Source of the DNA: Prochlorococcus sp. AG-402-A04
GTDB taxonomy: Bacteria > Cyanobacteriota > Cyanobacteriia > PCC-6307 > Cyanobiaceae
NCBI GenBank assembly: GCA_003278045.1
Contig: QCHG01000005.1
Location: 17,459 to 81,458 of the forward strand
Length of the DNA: 64,000 nt
Direction: 5' to 3'
Position 1 is the first letter of the stretch; every line of letters begins with the position of its first letter. Positions 52,239-63,965 of this stretch are shown in pieces. A model generated the notes under the pieces. The model did not search any database. It was given only the letters and a program-made list of their open reading frames with translations, and was not told where the DNA came from. A program made the position numbers and the translations under genes.

Positions 52239-55200
52239 TTAATATCTAAAAAACAATTGAACTTGACTTTTCCAATCGCCATTGGAATCATAAGCACCTA
52301 ATAATTCTAAGTTTGGATTTGCCTGAAAAGTCAAAATTCCTAAAGGTGAAATATCATCTCTACCTGGAACTGTTTGAAAAGCAAAATTTATCGCATCAGT
52401 AATATCAAGCCCTATTTCCGCCACCCAGGCTTGAGAAGAGAAATCTTCATTAGAAGATGATTGACCATCATTCTCTATATCTAAATTTTCATTAGAAAAA
52501 ATATTATTGAATGAATCATTATTTTCTATTAACGCAGGATATAGAGATAACTGAAATCTTTCACTAAATGCATCAGCATTATTTAGTTGAGAAATAAATG
52601 CTCTATTTATTAAATTTGCAGAGTTACCTCCTATTAAACCAATTATTTGTGATCTGTTATAACTTGGCGTGCTCCTTAATTGGATTCTTCTATTTTCATC
52701 AGCAAAAGATAATTGATCTAAAAATCCTTCATAAGATGCTTCAATTTTTATAAGCCTTGAATTGCCAATCCCAAATGATCCAAAACCACTTGAAGTCGCA
52801 TTTACATCAAGATCACTTGAGATATTTGAATCCTGATTATTTTCACTTATAGGGATAATAGAATCTGGAACTTTACTAACCAGAGAAAAATTAATAAATG
52901 GAACAACACCACTTCTTGATGCAAATAAAATATAATTATCTTTATTTTTATCAAGTTTAAATGGTGTGGTATATAGATTAGCTCTACCTTTTTTAAGGTA
53001 AATTAGACCTCTAGCATTTAAATCATTACCTACCTTTCCGTTTATATTAAGGTCTAATTTGGTATCTAAATAAGCTTGAACTAATTCTGAATATTGAATT
53101 TTAAAATCTGGGCCAAGTTTTAATTTAAGATTATTAAAACTCAAATTATCCAAATAATTAGGCAAAGTTTCTCCCAAAAGAACTGAATTCAAGATTGTTT
53201 CATTTGAAATTATTTCGATATTTTCATTATTGTTCCAATAAAGTTCTGGCCAATCTTTTTTATCCTTTTTTCTTATACGATTTTTTTCTTTTTTATTATT
53301 TTGATTGGTGCTATTAAAATTAATAAATCCATTATTAAAAGATAGAGAACCTCCTAAAACAGGACTTTCAAATGATCCACTTAAATCAACATCAGAATCT
53401 ATTAAAAAATTAAAATTATCTTTCTTTAAAGTAAATCTTTTCGTTATCAAATTAATTTCTGAATTTTCAGATTCATTCTGGCTATAAAAAGGCAAAGAAC
53501 CTTTTACAAAAATTTTTCCAGATTCTTCAGCATTAGCTTCTAAATTATTGATCTCTAAAGTGTCAAAATCAAATATTATTCTACTATTTATATCTTTTAT
53601 TATATTGTTTAGAAAATCAATTTCAGAATCCTTAACTACGATAAATCCATTTAATAAAGGTTTATTTAAGGTTCCTTTTAGAATCACTCTTAGATTTACA
53701 TCGCCGTCTTTAAATGTAAAGTATTCATCAGCAAAAATATCTATTAACTCAATAAATTTTCCATTCCCAATCAATCTTAGATCTAAGTTATCAGACGTAT
53801 TTATAGGTATTGAACCTTCAAAATTAATTGGTATTTCAGAATCATTTATCAGAAGGGAAAAATCAATATCAAAAATAGAATTATTAAATTTAACTAGTCC
53901 CTTATCAAATTTTATTATTTTATTTTCAATTGATGAATCATTGGAGAAAATATCGCTAGAGAAAGATTTTGTATCAAGATCATAAAACAAATTTATATCT
54001 AACCCGCCAATAAAATCTCTTGGTTTATTTAAAAAAATATTTGCTGTACTTAATGGAAATTTTTTAATTCTTAAAGAACCTTTCCCTGTTAATAATCCTC
54101 CTTCCAGATCAATAGAAAATTCCTCTTTATTATTCTTATAGTCCTCTCTAGATACATCAAGATAGCCATTTAATTTTGCATTCAATTTATAATTGACTGG
54201 TCTATCGCCCTGGATAGTAATTTGTCCATTGTATCTACTTCTAAATTTATTTAAATATTTTTGCAAATTAAATTTATCCTCTAACAAATTACTATTTTCA
54301 ATAAAGTTATTTATATAACCTATTCTCTCTTTAAATGATTTATTATCTTTATTTATTTCCAAATCATCTAAGACATTCGATTTACTTACAGAAATCACTT
54401 TTTTATTATCAAAGTTAAAAATATCAAAAGCGGTAAGGATAGTCCAACTAGTGCTTATATCCTTGAATTTTGAATTAATTAAATTATTTTTACTTGAATC
54501 ATATTCGACTTCAATTATTCCTCCATCAATTGGATATAATGAGGAATTTATATACAAAGAATTATCTTTGACGCGGAAATCAAATAATGAATTGGCTAGA
54601 TTAATATTCCCATATTTACCTAAACTCCAGGCAATTCGCCCATCAAGGTATGACTGGTCTGAGGAAATTGATCCCTTACCATTAATAATTCCATCAATTC
54701 TATCGAATTGATTTTTGTCTATAGATAATTCAAGCTCATCAAGAGGAAAATTATCCGCTCGCCAATTATAACCATCATCCTCTTTCACTATGCCTATAGT
54801 ACCTTTATTTGAATTAAAAACTCTTATAAAATTTGCATTATTTATTTTAAGATCAGAATTAAAGTTGATTGAAAGAAATGAAGGGATTGGAGAATATCTA
54901 TTTTTCATATTAAGCAGAAATTCATTATTTTCATTTTTAATATTTCCCTCCCATATTTCTCTAATGCGGATACCTTTAAAGTGGGGGTAATCAAGGTTAA
55001 AGTTTATCGAAATATCAGGATCAGTGATTTTTCCTTTTAATTCTCCTTTAGCAGTAAGGAAACCCCTTATATCATTTTTTCGGAAAATATTTAAATTAGA
55101 TAATTGAGTTCTATTTATCTTAAAACTAGTATCTAAATCTCCAAAATTAATACCTCTTCTATCAAACCAAAAGGGAATATTACCAGATAATTGGATATCT

Positions 55201-56198
55201 GGATTAAGGCTATTAATGTATCCAATACTTCCTTTTAGATCAATATTATTGGAACTTCTATTAAAGGGCATATTTAGATTAAAATTCGAAGTCAAAGTTC
55301 CATAATTTAATTTTTCTGTATTACCAATTAAATTATTATCTTTACAAAAAAAACTAGTTGAATCTGAATTTATATTCTCTGCTAAATCTTCGGGTTTTAT
55401 CTTTAAATTAGTAAAAGAAAATCTTCCTTCACAAAATGTGCGCTTTGATGATTTATTAAATTTAAAGTTAGATTTAAAGGTACCTTTTTTAAAGCTAATT
55501 TTTCTATTCCCAATAGTATATTCAGAATTATCAAGATCTAAACCCTTAGAAAATAAATCCAGTTTTAAAAAGTCTTGATTTAATTTTGTATTAAATTTAA
55601 ATTTTAAAAAACCCTTTTCATCAAAATTTGATTTTAAATTTGCAATGATTTGTCTATTTCTTGACTTGTAAATAACATTACCTTTTACTTTTGTTTTTAA
55701 TCCTGCATTATTAAACTTCAGATCTGAATATTTATTTAAGTTAAAGTTCAACTCATACTTAGATTTTGATTTTTTTGTAATTCGATCACCTTTATAAGAT
55801 TCGTCCCTTTTAAAAAAATCTCTATCTATATTTATGGCAGCTTCCTTAGGACTTATTTTTACAATCCATTTTTGTTTTAAAAAAGATCTAAAAGGCATAA
55901 TGCCAACGTATACATTTTTGGCTGTAATTTCAGAATCTATATTGTTTTTATCATTAATTTTTGAATTACCCAAAGAAATACCTAGAAATCTAATCCCGAC
56001 ATAATCACCTAAATCAACATTTTTATCTAAAAGATTCTCAATACTTTTTTCTAGTTCTAATTTCCTAGAACTATAAGTTTCTTTTAAAAAATTATTTAAT
56101 AAAAAAGTGCCTAAAAAACCTAAAGGTAAAAGCATCCCTACCAAAAGAATCTTAGTATTTAAATTTAGAGATCTAATTTTTTTCAAGTTAGAGCCCAA
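52239..56198 (-). CDS. TamB/DUF490-like large envelope protein (1319 aa)
   Basis: N-terminal TM anchor, long beta-rich repeats, C-terminal IQLRSTPSYNRSQIIGLIGG...PGRDDISPLGILTFQANPNLELLGAYDSNGDWKSQVQLFFRY. Confidence 0.87.
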   Translation of the reverse strand: MGSNLKKIRSLNLNTKILLVGMLLPLGFLGTFLLNNFLKETYSSRKLELEKSIENLLDKNVDLGDYVGIRFLGISLGNSKINDKNNIDSEITAKNVYVGIMPFRSFLKQKWIVKISPKEAAINIDRDFFKRDESYKGDRITKKSKSKYELNFNLNKYSDLKFNNAGLKTKVKGNVIYKSRNRQIIANLKSNFDEKGFLKFKFNTKLNQDFLKLDLFSKGLDLDNSEYTIGNRKISFKKGTFKSNFKFNKSSKRTFCEGRFSFTNLKIKPEDLAENINSDSTSFFCKDNNLIGNTEKLNYGTLTSNFNLNMPFNRSSNNIDLKGSIGYINSLNPDIQLSGNIPFWFDRRGINFGDLDTSFKINRTQLSNLNIFRKNDIRGFLTAKGELKGKITDPDISINFNLDYPHFKGIRIREIWEGNIKNENNEFLLNMKNRYSPIPSFLSINFNSDLKINNANFIRVFNSNKGTIGIVKEDDGYNWRADNFPLDELELSIDKNQFDRIDGIINGKGSISSDQSYLDGRIAWSLGKYGNINLANSLFDFRVKDNSLYINSSLYPIDGGIIEVEYDSSKNNLINSKFKDISTSWTILTAFDIFNFDNKKVISVSKSNVLDDLEINKDNKSFKERIGYINNFIENSNLLEDKFNLQKYLNKFRSRYNGQITIQGDRPVNYKLNAKLNGYLDVSREDYKNNKEEFSIDLEGGLLTGKGSLRIKKFPLSTANIFLNKPRDFIGGLDINLFYDLDTKSFSSDIFSNDSSIENKIIKFDKGLVKFNNSIFDIDFSLLINDSEIPINFEGSIPINTSDNLDLRLIGNGKFIELIDIFADEYFTFKDGDVNLRVILKGTLNKPLLNGFIVVKDSEIDFLNNIIKDINSRIIFDFDTLEINNLEANAEESGKIFVKGSLPFYSQNESENSEINLITKRFTLKKDNFNFLIDSDVDLSGSFESPVLGGSLSFNNGFINFNSTNQNNKKEKNRIRKKDKKDWPELYWNNNENIEIISNETILNSVLLGETLPNYLDNLSFNNLKLKLGPDFKIQYSELVQAYLDTKLDLNINGKVGNDLNARGLIYLKKGRANLYTTPFKLDKNKDNYILFASRSGVVPFINFSLVSKVPDSIIPISENNQDSNISSDLDVNATSSGFGSFGIGNSRLIKIEASYEGFLDQLSFADENRRIQLRSTPSYNRSQIIGLIGGNSANLINRAFISQLNNADAFSERFQLSLYPALIENNDSFNNIFSNENLDIENDGQSSSNEDFSSQAWVAEIGLDITDAINFAFQTVPGRDDISPLGILTFQANPNLELLGAYDSNGDWKSQVQLFFRY

Positions 56199-56250
56199 AA
56201 ATAGAGTAGGCTTACAAAATATAAGAAATTAATCAGGTCAAAGCCACTAA

Positions 56251-56694
56251 ATGTCTTTTTTTGAACTATTAGAGAACACACCCAAAATTTTTGGATTCTT
56301 TGGAATATTTCTTTTCATTTGCACAATAGCATCTTTTATATTTAATTTTGGTTTTAAATTTCGAATAATTGGAGCAACTATCTTTTCATTATTGCTTTCT
56401 TTGAGTAGTTGGGCATTTATACAAAGTTACTCCGAAAAGGTTGTAATAGAAGGTGCAAAATATGTTCCAATTGTTTATGACAATGGGTTCGATTTAATTA
56501 TTGCTAAAGCAGATGATGACTTTCCAGAAGAATCTATTAACCCAACTTTAGAACAATTATCGGAAAACTTAAGGAAAGGCAGCAGATCTGGTGCGAATGT
56601 AAAAATAAAGATAAGAAAACTTAAAAAAATTTCAGATGGCGTAAGTAAACCATTGGTTATAGGAGAAGTTCAGAAAAATGTCAAAATGAATTAG
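56251..56694 (+). CDS. ycf51: Ycf51-like (DUF2518) membrane protein
   Basis: Two N-terminal TM helices, RIIGATIFSLLLSLSSWAFIQSYSEKVVIEGAKYVPIVYDNG. Confidence 0.7.
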   Translation: MSFFELLENTPKIFGFFGIFLFICTIASFIFNFGFKFRIIGATIFSLLLSLSSWAFIQSYSEKVVIEGAKYVPIVYDNGFDLIIAKADDDFPEESINPTLEQLSENLRKGSRSGANVKIKIRKLKKISDGVSKPLVIGEVQKNVKMN

Positions 56695-56705
56695 TCTTTT
56701 AAAAA

Positions 56706-57125
56706 ATGGAAAGTAAAACCTTTTTAGATTTTTTGCCAAATAATTTTAGACATGAGAAATCTTTTTTTATACAAAATAATCTAACTGACTTTGAAAAATT
56801 AAGTAATCTTTCGGACTTAGATATAAATGAGATTCAAAGAAAATCTTCACTATGTACATGGAATAATCTAAAGAAAATTAGAGCTATAGCTATTTTTAAA
56901 AAAGAAATTGGAATTTCTCCACCTCAAGCATATCTACTTTTACATTGCGGCATTTCTTCTCTGCAATCATTGTCACTATCTACCCCTTACGAATTAGAAC
57001 GCAAAATTAGTAGATTAGAAAGAATTCTTAGAGTAAAAACTGAGACAGATATAACTTTTGCTCTCTTAAAAGAATGGATCAAAAAAGCTAGTCAAATCGA
57101 CAAATCTATTAGAAATCTTGGATAA
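56706..57125 (+). CDS. DUF4332-like helix-hairpin-helix protein
   Basis: IFKKEIGISPPQAYLLLHCGISSLQSLSLSTPYELERKISRLERIL. Confidence 0.7.
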   Translation: MESKTFLDFLPNNFRHEKSFFIQNNLTDFEKLSNLSDLDINEIQRKSSLCTWNNLKKIRAIAIFKKEIGISPPQAYLLLHCGISSLQSLSLSTPYELERKISRLERILRVKTETDITFALLKEWIKKASQIDKSIRNLG

Positions 57126-57159
57126 AAAAATTTTTTAATGTAGAATTTAGAAAAAGTCA

Positions 57160-57432
57160 GTGATAATGAAACCTTTGTTATTTTTTTTATTTTTGTTTTC
57201 AAATTCTTTATACCCTGTTTTTAGTCAATCTAACCTACTGGAAACTGTAAAAAAGAATCCAAACGAAGCTAGGAATTTATGTAATAAGTTTAGAGAGTTT
57301 AATTCAAAAGGTATTTCAGCCAGTTCAGATAAAGCTATAGAGTATGTATCAAACAAAAAAAAGTTAACTCCCGTTAACGCAGAGATTTTTTCTATTTACG
57401 TCATTGGGCTGCACTGTCCAGACATTATCTAA
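57160..57432 (+). CDS. Small secreted hypothetical protein (90 aa)
   Basis: Signal peptide MKPLLFFLFLFSNSLYPVFSQS; mature region with two Cys. Confidence 0.65.
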   Translation: MIMKPLLFFLFLFSNSLYPVFSQSNLLETVKKNPNEARNLCNKFREFNSKGISASSDKAIEYVSNKKKLTPVNAEIFSIYVIGLHCPDII

Positions 57433-57439
57433 AGCCTAA

Positions 57440-59020
57440 ATGTCTGGTTCAAGATGGTTTGACAAGTCTCTAATACTTAGAGATGGAGTAAAACTTATAT
57501 CAAGGATTTGGTTACCTAATAGTAATGGGCCATGGCCTGCATTATTAATGAGACAACCTTATGGCAGAGAAATTGCTTCAACTATTACCTATTCTCACCC
57601 TGAATGGTGGGCTTCCAAAGGGTATATGGTCATAATTCAAGACGTTAGAGGTATGGGTTCTTCTGAAGGAGTCTTTAATGGTTTTTCTCAAGAAGCTAGC
57701 GATACTTCAGAAACTCATGAATGGGTAAGGTCTCTAAAAGAATGTAATGGGAAACTTGGCTTATATGGTTTTTCATATCAAGGATTTACTCAACTAACCG
57801 GTGAATTGAATTCAAAGCCGCCCGATTGTTTATCTCCAGCAATGACTGGGATGAATATTAAGGATCATTGGTGCTCAGATGGAGGAGCATATTGGTGGCA
57901 TAACAATATTGCATGGGGACTTCAAATCGCGGCACTAAAAATGAAAAAAGAAAATAATTTGTTTGAGTGGGGAAAGATAAGATTAGCCTTAGAAAATAAA
58001 AGTTATTTAACGGAAGGAATTGAAATATTAAAAAAATATGATCCTAATAACTTTGTTTTGGAATGGCTTAAAAATTTAAATAATGCTCGCCCATTTGAAG
58101 AATTTAAACCAATTTCAACATGGATTAAACAACCTATGTTAATTATTGGAGGATTTTGGGATCCACATTTAAAAGGTGCCTTTGATCTTTATAAAAAATC
58201 TAAAGAAGCTGGTGGAAGTCCAGAGATTATTATTGGGAATGCGACACATCTAAATTGGTGGGAGGGATCACAAGAATCTTTATTAAATTTTTTTGATAAA
58301 CATTTAAAATTAGATGAAAATTTTAATTCTAAGAATTTAAAAGACGAGAAAAAAATATGGAATATTTCATTAAATAAATGGGAAGATTTAGATAACAAAT
58401 TTAATCCTGAATTTATTTTTGGACTCAAAAGCGATGGTACAGCAAATGTAGAGGTTGAAGATGGAAGTCTGACCATAAATTCAAAAGGATTAGGGTGGTT
58501 CACAATTGTTCATGACCCATGGAGACCTACTCCATCTGACGGTGGACATTTAGGTCCAAATCCAGGAAAGTTTAATAGAAGTATTATTGATAAACGACTG
58601 GATGTAGGTGTTTTTCAAACTAATTCTTTTGAAGAAGATCAATATTTAACAGGAGTCCCTACATTAGAAATCCAAGTAAAAAGTGATCAGCCCAATTTCG
58701 ATATCTGCCTTGCTTTATCTCTAGTTGAAGAAGGTAATGAAAAGGTGAATCAATTTTCAACCGGATTCTTGAGGGTTAAAAACTCCAAAATAAGTGAAGA
58801 ATGCACTTATCAAATCACAATGCAACCAACAAATATTTGTTTGATAAAAGATAGTAAGCTTCGCTTATCTATATCTGCAGCAGCTTATCCCGCTATTGGA
58901 GTAAATCCTGGATTTGGGGAGGGAAATATTGGATCTCCTTCAGCAAATCATAGAGTTATTACTCTAAGTTTTAGACTTGATAAAACATTTATGAAAATGA
59001 CCCCTTTTTTTTATAAATAA
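57440..59020 (+). CDS. CocE/NonD-family hydrolase (X-Pro dipeptidyl-peptidase S15 type)
   Basis: DGVKLISRIWLPNSNGPWPALLMRQPYGRE, QDVRGMGSSEG, GLYGFSYQGFTQL, IGGFWDPHLKGAFDLY. Confidence 0.9.
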   Translation: MSGSRWFDKSLILRDGVKLISRIWLPNSNGPWPALLMRQPYGREIASTITYSHPEWWASKGYMVIIQDVRGMGSSEGVFNGFSQEASDTSETHEWVRSLKECNGKLGLYGFSYQGFTQLTGELNSKPPDCLSPAMTGMNIKDHWCSDGGAYWWHNNIAWGLQIAALKMKKENNLFEWGKIRLALENKSYLTEGIEILKKYDPNNFVLEWLKNLNNARPFEEFKPISTWIKQPMLIIGGFWDPHLKGAFDLYKKSKEAGGSPEIIIGNATHLNWWEGSQESLLNFFDKHLKLDENFNSKNLKDEKKIWNISLNKWEDLDNKFNPEFIFGLKSDGTANVEVEDGSLTINSKGLGWFTIVHDPWRPTPSDGGHLGPNPGKFNRSIIDKRLDVGVFQTNSFEEDQYLTGVPTLEIQVKSDQPNFDICLALSLVEEGNEKVNQFSTGFLRVKNSKISEECTYQITMQPTNICLIKDSKLRLSISAAAYPAIGVNPGFGEGNIGSPSANHRVITLSFRLDKTFMKMTPFFYK

Positions 59021-59072
59021 TTAATTTTTTGGTTAATCATTTGATATTATTAATCGTTAATGTCTACCAGTC

Positions 59073-61337
59073 ATGATCGAGACAATTCAAGCAGACTGGA
59101 TTAAATCAGAAGCTATCAACCTAGAAAATTGTTGCAATGATAATCCACTAAAAATATTAGGTCCTCATTTTTATGAAGAACAATGGGTAATTAGGGTATG
59201 GATGCCTGAAGCCGACGAAGTTAAGATAAATTTTAAAAACAATACCTATAAGGCGGAAAGCATAAACCACAAATGGCTTTTTGAAGCTATCCTGCCTGAA
59301 AATCCAAATCACCAATACGAAATAAATATTTCGCGCGGAGGGATCACACATACACAACATGACCCTTGGTCATATACGGAAGAGTGGATGGGAGAAGTTG
59401 ATAGACATCTTTTTGCAGAAGGAAATCATCATCATATTTGGGAAAAAATGGGAGCACATCTCATTGAAGAAAAGAATCAAAAAGGGGTCATGTTTTGCAT
59501 TTGGGCTCCAAATGCAAAATCAATCTCGATAATTGGAGATATAAATTCTTGGGATGGAAGACATCATCCAATGCAAAAAAGATTAGGGGGAATTTGGGAA
59601 CTATTCATGCCATCAATGCAAGAGGGCGACACATATAAATACGAAATAAGAACACAACAAGGTCATATTTATGAGAAAGCTGATCCATATGGTTTCCTTC
59701 ATGAAATCAGACCTCAAAATGGTTCAATAGTTTCAAAGTTGAAAAATTTTAATTGGAATGATAGTTCTTGGATTTCAAACAGAGATTCTTCTAGTCAAAT
59801 TAACAAGCCAATTTCAGTTTATGAAATGCATTTAGGTAGTTGGCTCCATGAATCAACAGATAATAAATATCTGGAGGACAATGGTGAACCAAGAGACCCA
59901 GTACCTGCAGCCGATTTAAAACCTGGAACACGATTATTAACTTATCCAGAGTTAACCAAGAAACTAATCCCTTACGTAAAAGAAAGAGGATTCACTCATA
60001 TTGAACTAATGCCAATATCTGAACATCCTTTCGATGGTTCATGGGGATACCAAGTCACAGGCTGGTATGCACCAACAAGTAGATTTGGCACCCCAAATGA
60101 ATTTAGAGAGTTTGTAAATAAATGTCATGAAGAGGGCATAGGTGTAATTCTTGATTGGGTGCCCGGTCATTTTCCAAAAGATAAGCATGGTTTAGCATTT
60201 TTTGATGGCTGCCATCTTTATGAGCATGGAGATTCACGAATAGGTGAACACAAAGAATGGGGAACCCTAATATTTAATTACAGCAGAAACGAAGTAAGAA
60301 ATTTCTTAGTAGCAAATCTCGTTTATTGGTTTGAAGAGTTTCATATTGATGGCATAAGAGTAGATGCTGTAGCTTCCATGCTTTACAGAGATTATCTACG
60401 TCCTGATGGAGAATGGATACCCAATGAAAATGGCGGGAATGAAAATATAGAAGCCGTTAAATTTCTTCAACAGGCTAATCATGTACTCTTCCAACACTTC
60501 CCAGGAGCACTTTCTATAGCTGAAGAATCAACAACTTGGCCAATGGTAACCAAACCAACTGACATGGGAGGGTTAGGGTTTAACTTGAAATGGAATATGG
60601 GATGGATGCACGATATGCTTGATTATTTTGAAATAGATCCTTGGTTTAGGCAATTCCATCAAAATAGTGTGACTTTCTCAATTACATATAACTATACAGA
60701 GAACTTTATGCTTGCACTTAGTCATGATGAGGTTGTCCATGGTAAAAGTCATCTTTTGCATAAAATGCCTGGCGATGACTGGAAGAAATATGCAAATACT
60801 CGAGCATTACTAACTTATATGTGGACCCACCCTGGTAAAAAAACAATATTTATGGGAATGGAATTTGGGCAAAGACAAGAATGGAATGTTTGGGATGATC
60901 TGCAATGGGATTTACTAGAATTTGAGCCCCATAAAGGTATAAGAAACTTGGTTGATGACCTAAACGTTCTTTATAAAAATGAACCTGCATTATGGAAAAA
61001 TGACTTTGATCCTTATGGATTCCAATGGATTGATTGTAATGACAAATCCAACTCAGTTATAAGTTTCATGAGAAGAGAAAACGATACCAATGAGTGGCTT
61101 GTTGTTGTTGCTAACTTTACACCTAATACTCATGGTTCATACAAAGTAGGTGTTCCTATGGAAGGATTCTATAAAGAAATATTTAATTCAGATGGCTCTA
61201 GATACGGGGGCAGTAACAAAGGAAATATGGGGGGTAAAGAAACTATAAATTACAATATTCATGATTATCAAAATGCTCTAGAACTTGCTTTGCCCCCATT
61301 AAGCGTGAGTATATTCAAACATCAATCAAAAAAATAA
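59073..61337 (+). CDS. glgB: 1,4-alpha-glucan branching enzyme
   Basis: [65 protein letters not shown]. Confidence 0.97.
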   Translation: MIETIQADWIKSEAINLENCCNDNPLKILGPHFYEEQWVIRVWMPEADEVKINFKNNTYKAESINHKWLFEAILPENPNHQYEINISRGGITHTQHDPWSYTEEWMGEVDRHLFAEGNHHHIWEKMGAHLIEEKNQKGVMFCIWAPNAKSISIIGDINSWDGRHHPMQKRLGGIWELFMPSMQEGDTYKYEIRTQQGHIYEKADPYGFLHEIRPQNGSIVSKLKNFNWNDSSWISNRDSSSQINKPISVYEMHLGSWLHESTDNKYLEDNGEPRDPVPAADLKPGTRLLTYPELTKKLIPYVKERGFTHIELMPISEHPFDGSWGYQVTGWYAPTSRFGTPNEFREFVNKCHEEGIGVILDWVPGHFPKDKHGLAFFDGCHLYEHGDSRIGEHKEWGTLIFNYSRNEVRNFLVANLVYWFEEFHIDGIRVDAVASMLYRDYLRPDGEWIPNENGGNENIEAVKFLQQANHVLFQHFPGALSIAEESTTWPMVTKPTDMGGLGFNLKWNMGWMHDMLDYFEIDPWFRQFHQNSVTFSITYNYTENFMLALSHDEVVHGKSHLLHKMPGDDWKKYANTRALLTYMWTHPGKKTIFMGMEFGQRQEWNVWDDLQWDLLEFEPHKGIRNLVDDLNVLYKNEPALWKNDFDPYGFQWIDCNDKSNSVISFMRRENDTNEWLVVVANFTPNTHGSYKVGVPMEGFYKEIFNSDGSRYGGSNKGNMGGKETINYNIHDYQNALELALPPLSVSIFKHQSKK

Positions 61338-61454
61338 GAAGGCTGATTTGACTTAGTGCTTCATATAAATGTTCATATAACGCTTTTGCTCTGCTTTACA
61401 TTGTAAGATTTTTAAGTTGGATTTTAATTTTTATTTAAAATATCGAATTGAAAA

Positions 61455-62495
61455 ATGGGTCAAGATTTACCACTACTACTTTCTGCCGCACTAGGTAAAA
61501 AAGTAAATAGGCCTCCAGTATGGATGATGAGGCAAGCAGGAAGATATATGAAAATCTATAGAGATTTAAGGGAGCGTTACCCAAGCTTTAGAGAGAGGTC
61601 TGAAAATCCAGAACTATCATATGAGATTTCCATGCAGCCTTTTCATGCTTTCAAACCGGATGGTGTGATCCTTTTTTCAGATATTCTCACACCTCTTCCA
61701 GGGATGGGGATAAATTTTGAAATAATAGAAAGTAAAGGTCCAATTATTGAGGACCCAATAAGAACTCTTAATCAGGTAGAAAATTTAAGAGAATTAAATC
61801 CAAACGAGAGTTTAAGCTTTGTTGGGCAAGTTCTTTCTTCACTAAAAAAAGATGTGAATAACGAGGCAACTGTTTTAGGTTTTGTTGGCGCACCTTGGAC
61901 TCTTGCTGCATATGTAGTTGAAGGTAAAAGCAGTAAAAATTATTCCTTAATAAAATCAATGGCTTTTAATGAACCAGATTTACTTCATAAACTTCTTGAT
62001 CATTTTGCAAAGTCTATTGGTGAATATCTTAAATATCAAATAAAATCTGGAGCGCAAGTAGTACAAATTTTTGATTCATGGGCAGGCCAACTTAGCCCAC
62101 AAGATTATGATATCTTTGCTGGGCCGTATCAAAAAAAAGTTGTTGAAATTGTAAAAGCGGAATACCCTGAAACACCAATAATTCTTTACATTTCAGGAAG
62201 TGCTGGGGTATTGGAAAGAATGGCAAAAACTGGAGTAGATATAATTTCATTAGACTGGACAGTAGATATTGAAGAGGCTTGTAAAAGAATCCCCAGGGGG
62301 ATTGGAATTCAAGGTAATGTTGACCCTGGCATTTTATTCGGAAACAAAGAATCAATAAAAGAAAGGATAAATAATACTTTCAATAAAATTAAAGACAGGA
62401 AATATATTCTTAATTTGGGTCATGGGATTTTACCTGGGACTCCAGAAGAAAATGCACAAACATTTTTTGAACATGGAAAAAAACTCACTTACTAG
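61455..62495 (+). CDS. hemE: Uroporphyrinogen decarboxylase
   Basis: [62 protein letters not shown]. Confidence 0.97.
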   Translation: MGQDLPLLLSAALGKKVNRPPVWMMRQAGRYMKIYRDLRERYPSFRERSENPELSYEISMQPFHAFKPDGVILFSDILTPLPGMGINFEIIESKGPIIEDPIRTLNQVENLRELNPNESLSFVGQVLSSLKKDVNNEATVLGFVGAPWTLAAYVVEGKSSKNYSLIKSMAFNEPDLLHKLLDHFAKSIGEYLKYQIKSGAQVVQIFDSWAGQLSPQDYDIFAGPYQKKVVEIVKAEYPETPIILYISGSAGVLERMAKTGVDIISLDWTVDIEEACKRIPRGIGIQGNVDPGILFGNKESIKERINNTFNKIKDRKYILNLGHGILPGTPEENAQTFFEHGKKLTY

Positions 62496-62503
62496 TCAAA
62501 GTC

Positions 62504-63487
62504 TTGGCATATAAAAACCTATTAATAACAGGCGCTAATGGATGTGTTGGCCAATATTTAGTTGATTGGTTTTTGAAAAACACAAAATTCAGGCTTTATC
62601 TCATGGTAAGAGACAAAAGTAAGTTACCAATTTCTGTTCAAGAAAATAAAAAAGTCAAGTTAATGGTGTGCGATATCAGGGAATCAAATAGGTATAAAAA
62701 GGAAATTAGTCAAATTAATTACCTAATACATACTGCTACAGCATGGGGAGATCCAAAAAGAGCCTATGAAGTAAATATTAAAGCTTTTGAAGAATTACTA
62801 GAAATGCTTGATATTGAAAAGTTAGAAAAGATTATTTATTTTTCAACAGCTAGTATTCTTGATACCCAAACAGAATTAATGAGGGAATCATTGATTTATG
62901 GAACAGAGTACATTCAAACAAAATATGAATGTTTCCAGAGACTTAGAGAAAGCTCATTTGCAGAAAAAACATTCGCTATTTTCCCTACCTTGGTTTTTGG
63001 AGGGAATCTTGGAAAAAAAAGTAAATATCCTGTGAGTTATTTAACTAGTGGATTGAAAGAAATTGGGAAATGGCTTTGGTTAGCAAGATTTTTAAAACTC
63101 GATTCTAAATTTCACTTTATACACGCAAATGATATCGCCCAGATTTGTGGGTTTCTAATTAAAAATCATAAAGAAGAGAAATACAAAGGCTTTAGAAAAT
63201 TTGTGCTAGGTCAAAAATTCATTTCAATTGATGATGCCATAATTACACTGTTAAAAAGACATAATATGAGGAGATTTTTTGCGATCCCGCTTACAAAAAA
63301 AATTCTAAAAATATTATTAAGAATTCTCCCCATCCAAACTACTCCTTGGGATAGTTTCAGTATCAAAAAATATGACTTTAATCATGTCCCCATCACTAAT
63401 CCTGAGACTTTCAAACTTAAAAGTTATGCCAAGTCACTGAATGATATTTTAAGGTTATCAAAGTTACCAAGCTGTAATAACAATTAA
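62504..63487 (+). CDS. NAD-dependent epimerase/dehydratase family protein
   Basis: LLITGANGCVGQYLVDWFL, HTATAWGDPKRAYEVNIK, FSTASILDTQTELMRESLIYGTEYIQTKYECF. Confidence 0.88.
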   Translation: MAYKNLLITGANGCVGQYLVDWFLKNTKFRLYLMVRDKSKLPISVQENKKVKLMVCDIRESNRYKKEISQINYLIHTATAWGDPKRAYEVNIKAFEELLEMLDIEKLEKIIYFSTASILDTQTELMRESLIYGTEYIQTKYECFQRLRESSFAEKTFAIFPTLVFGGNLGKKSKYPVSYLTSGLKEIGKWLWLARFLKLDSKFHFIHANDIAQICGFLIKNHKEEKYKGFRKFVLGQKFISIDDAIITLLKRHNMRRFFAIPLTKKILKILLRILPIQTTPWDSFSIKKYDFNHVPITNPETFKLKSYAKSLNDILRLSKLPSCNNN

Positions 63488-63547
63488 AATTCTCGCAGTT
63501 AGGTTACCAAAGCCTTGTAATATATACAGATAAGCAAATTTTTTATT

Positions 63548-63898
63548 ATGTTACGTTCAATTTTTGCAGGGTTATTTGCAATAGTTTTAACTCTAGGTCT
63601 AGGTATTTCATCAGTTTCAGCTAAGACTGTTGAAGTAAAACTCGGAACGGATGCAGGAATGCTTGCATTTGAACCAAGTACAGTAACCATTAGTGCTGGT
63701 GATACAGTTAAGTTCGTCAATAATAAACTTGCACCTCACAACGCTGTTTTTGATGGGCATGAGGAATTAAGTCATGCGGACCTAGCTTTTGCTCCAGGAG
63801 AGTCTTGGGAAGAAACATTTGATACTGCTGGAACTTATGACTACTATTGCGAGCCACACAGAGGCGCTGGAATGGTAGGTAAAGTTATTGTTGAATAA
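63548..63898 (+). CDS. petE: Plastocyanin precursor
   Basis: Signal/transit region ending [39 protein letters not shown] copper ligands H, C, H, M. Confidence 0.96.
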   Translation: MLRSIFAGLFAIVLTLGLGISSVSAKTVEVKLGTDAGMLAFEPSTVTISAGDTVKFVNNKLAPHNAVFDGHEELSHADLAFAPGESWEETFDTAGTYDYYCEPHRGAGMVGKVIVE

Positions 63899-63965
63899 AT
63901 CTTCTAAAGAATTAAACGCACTTTTTGACTGAATATTTATTACGGTCATATACGAATATTGATTG

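Noticed and set aside
53305-54990. Plus-strand ORFs 53305-53487, 53548-53985, 54451-54711, 54790-54990
   Set aside because: Antisense to the low-complexity TamB-like gene; AT-rich composition gives long shadow frames.
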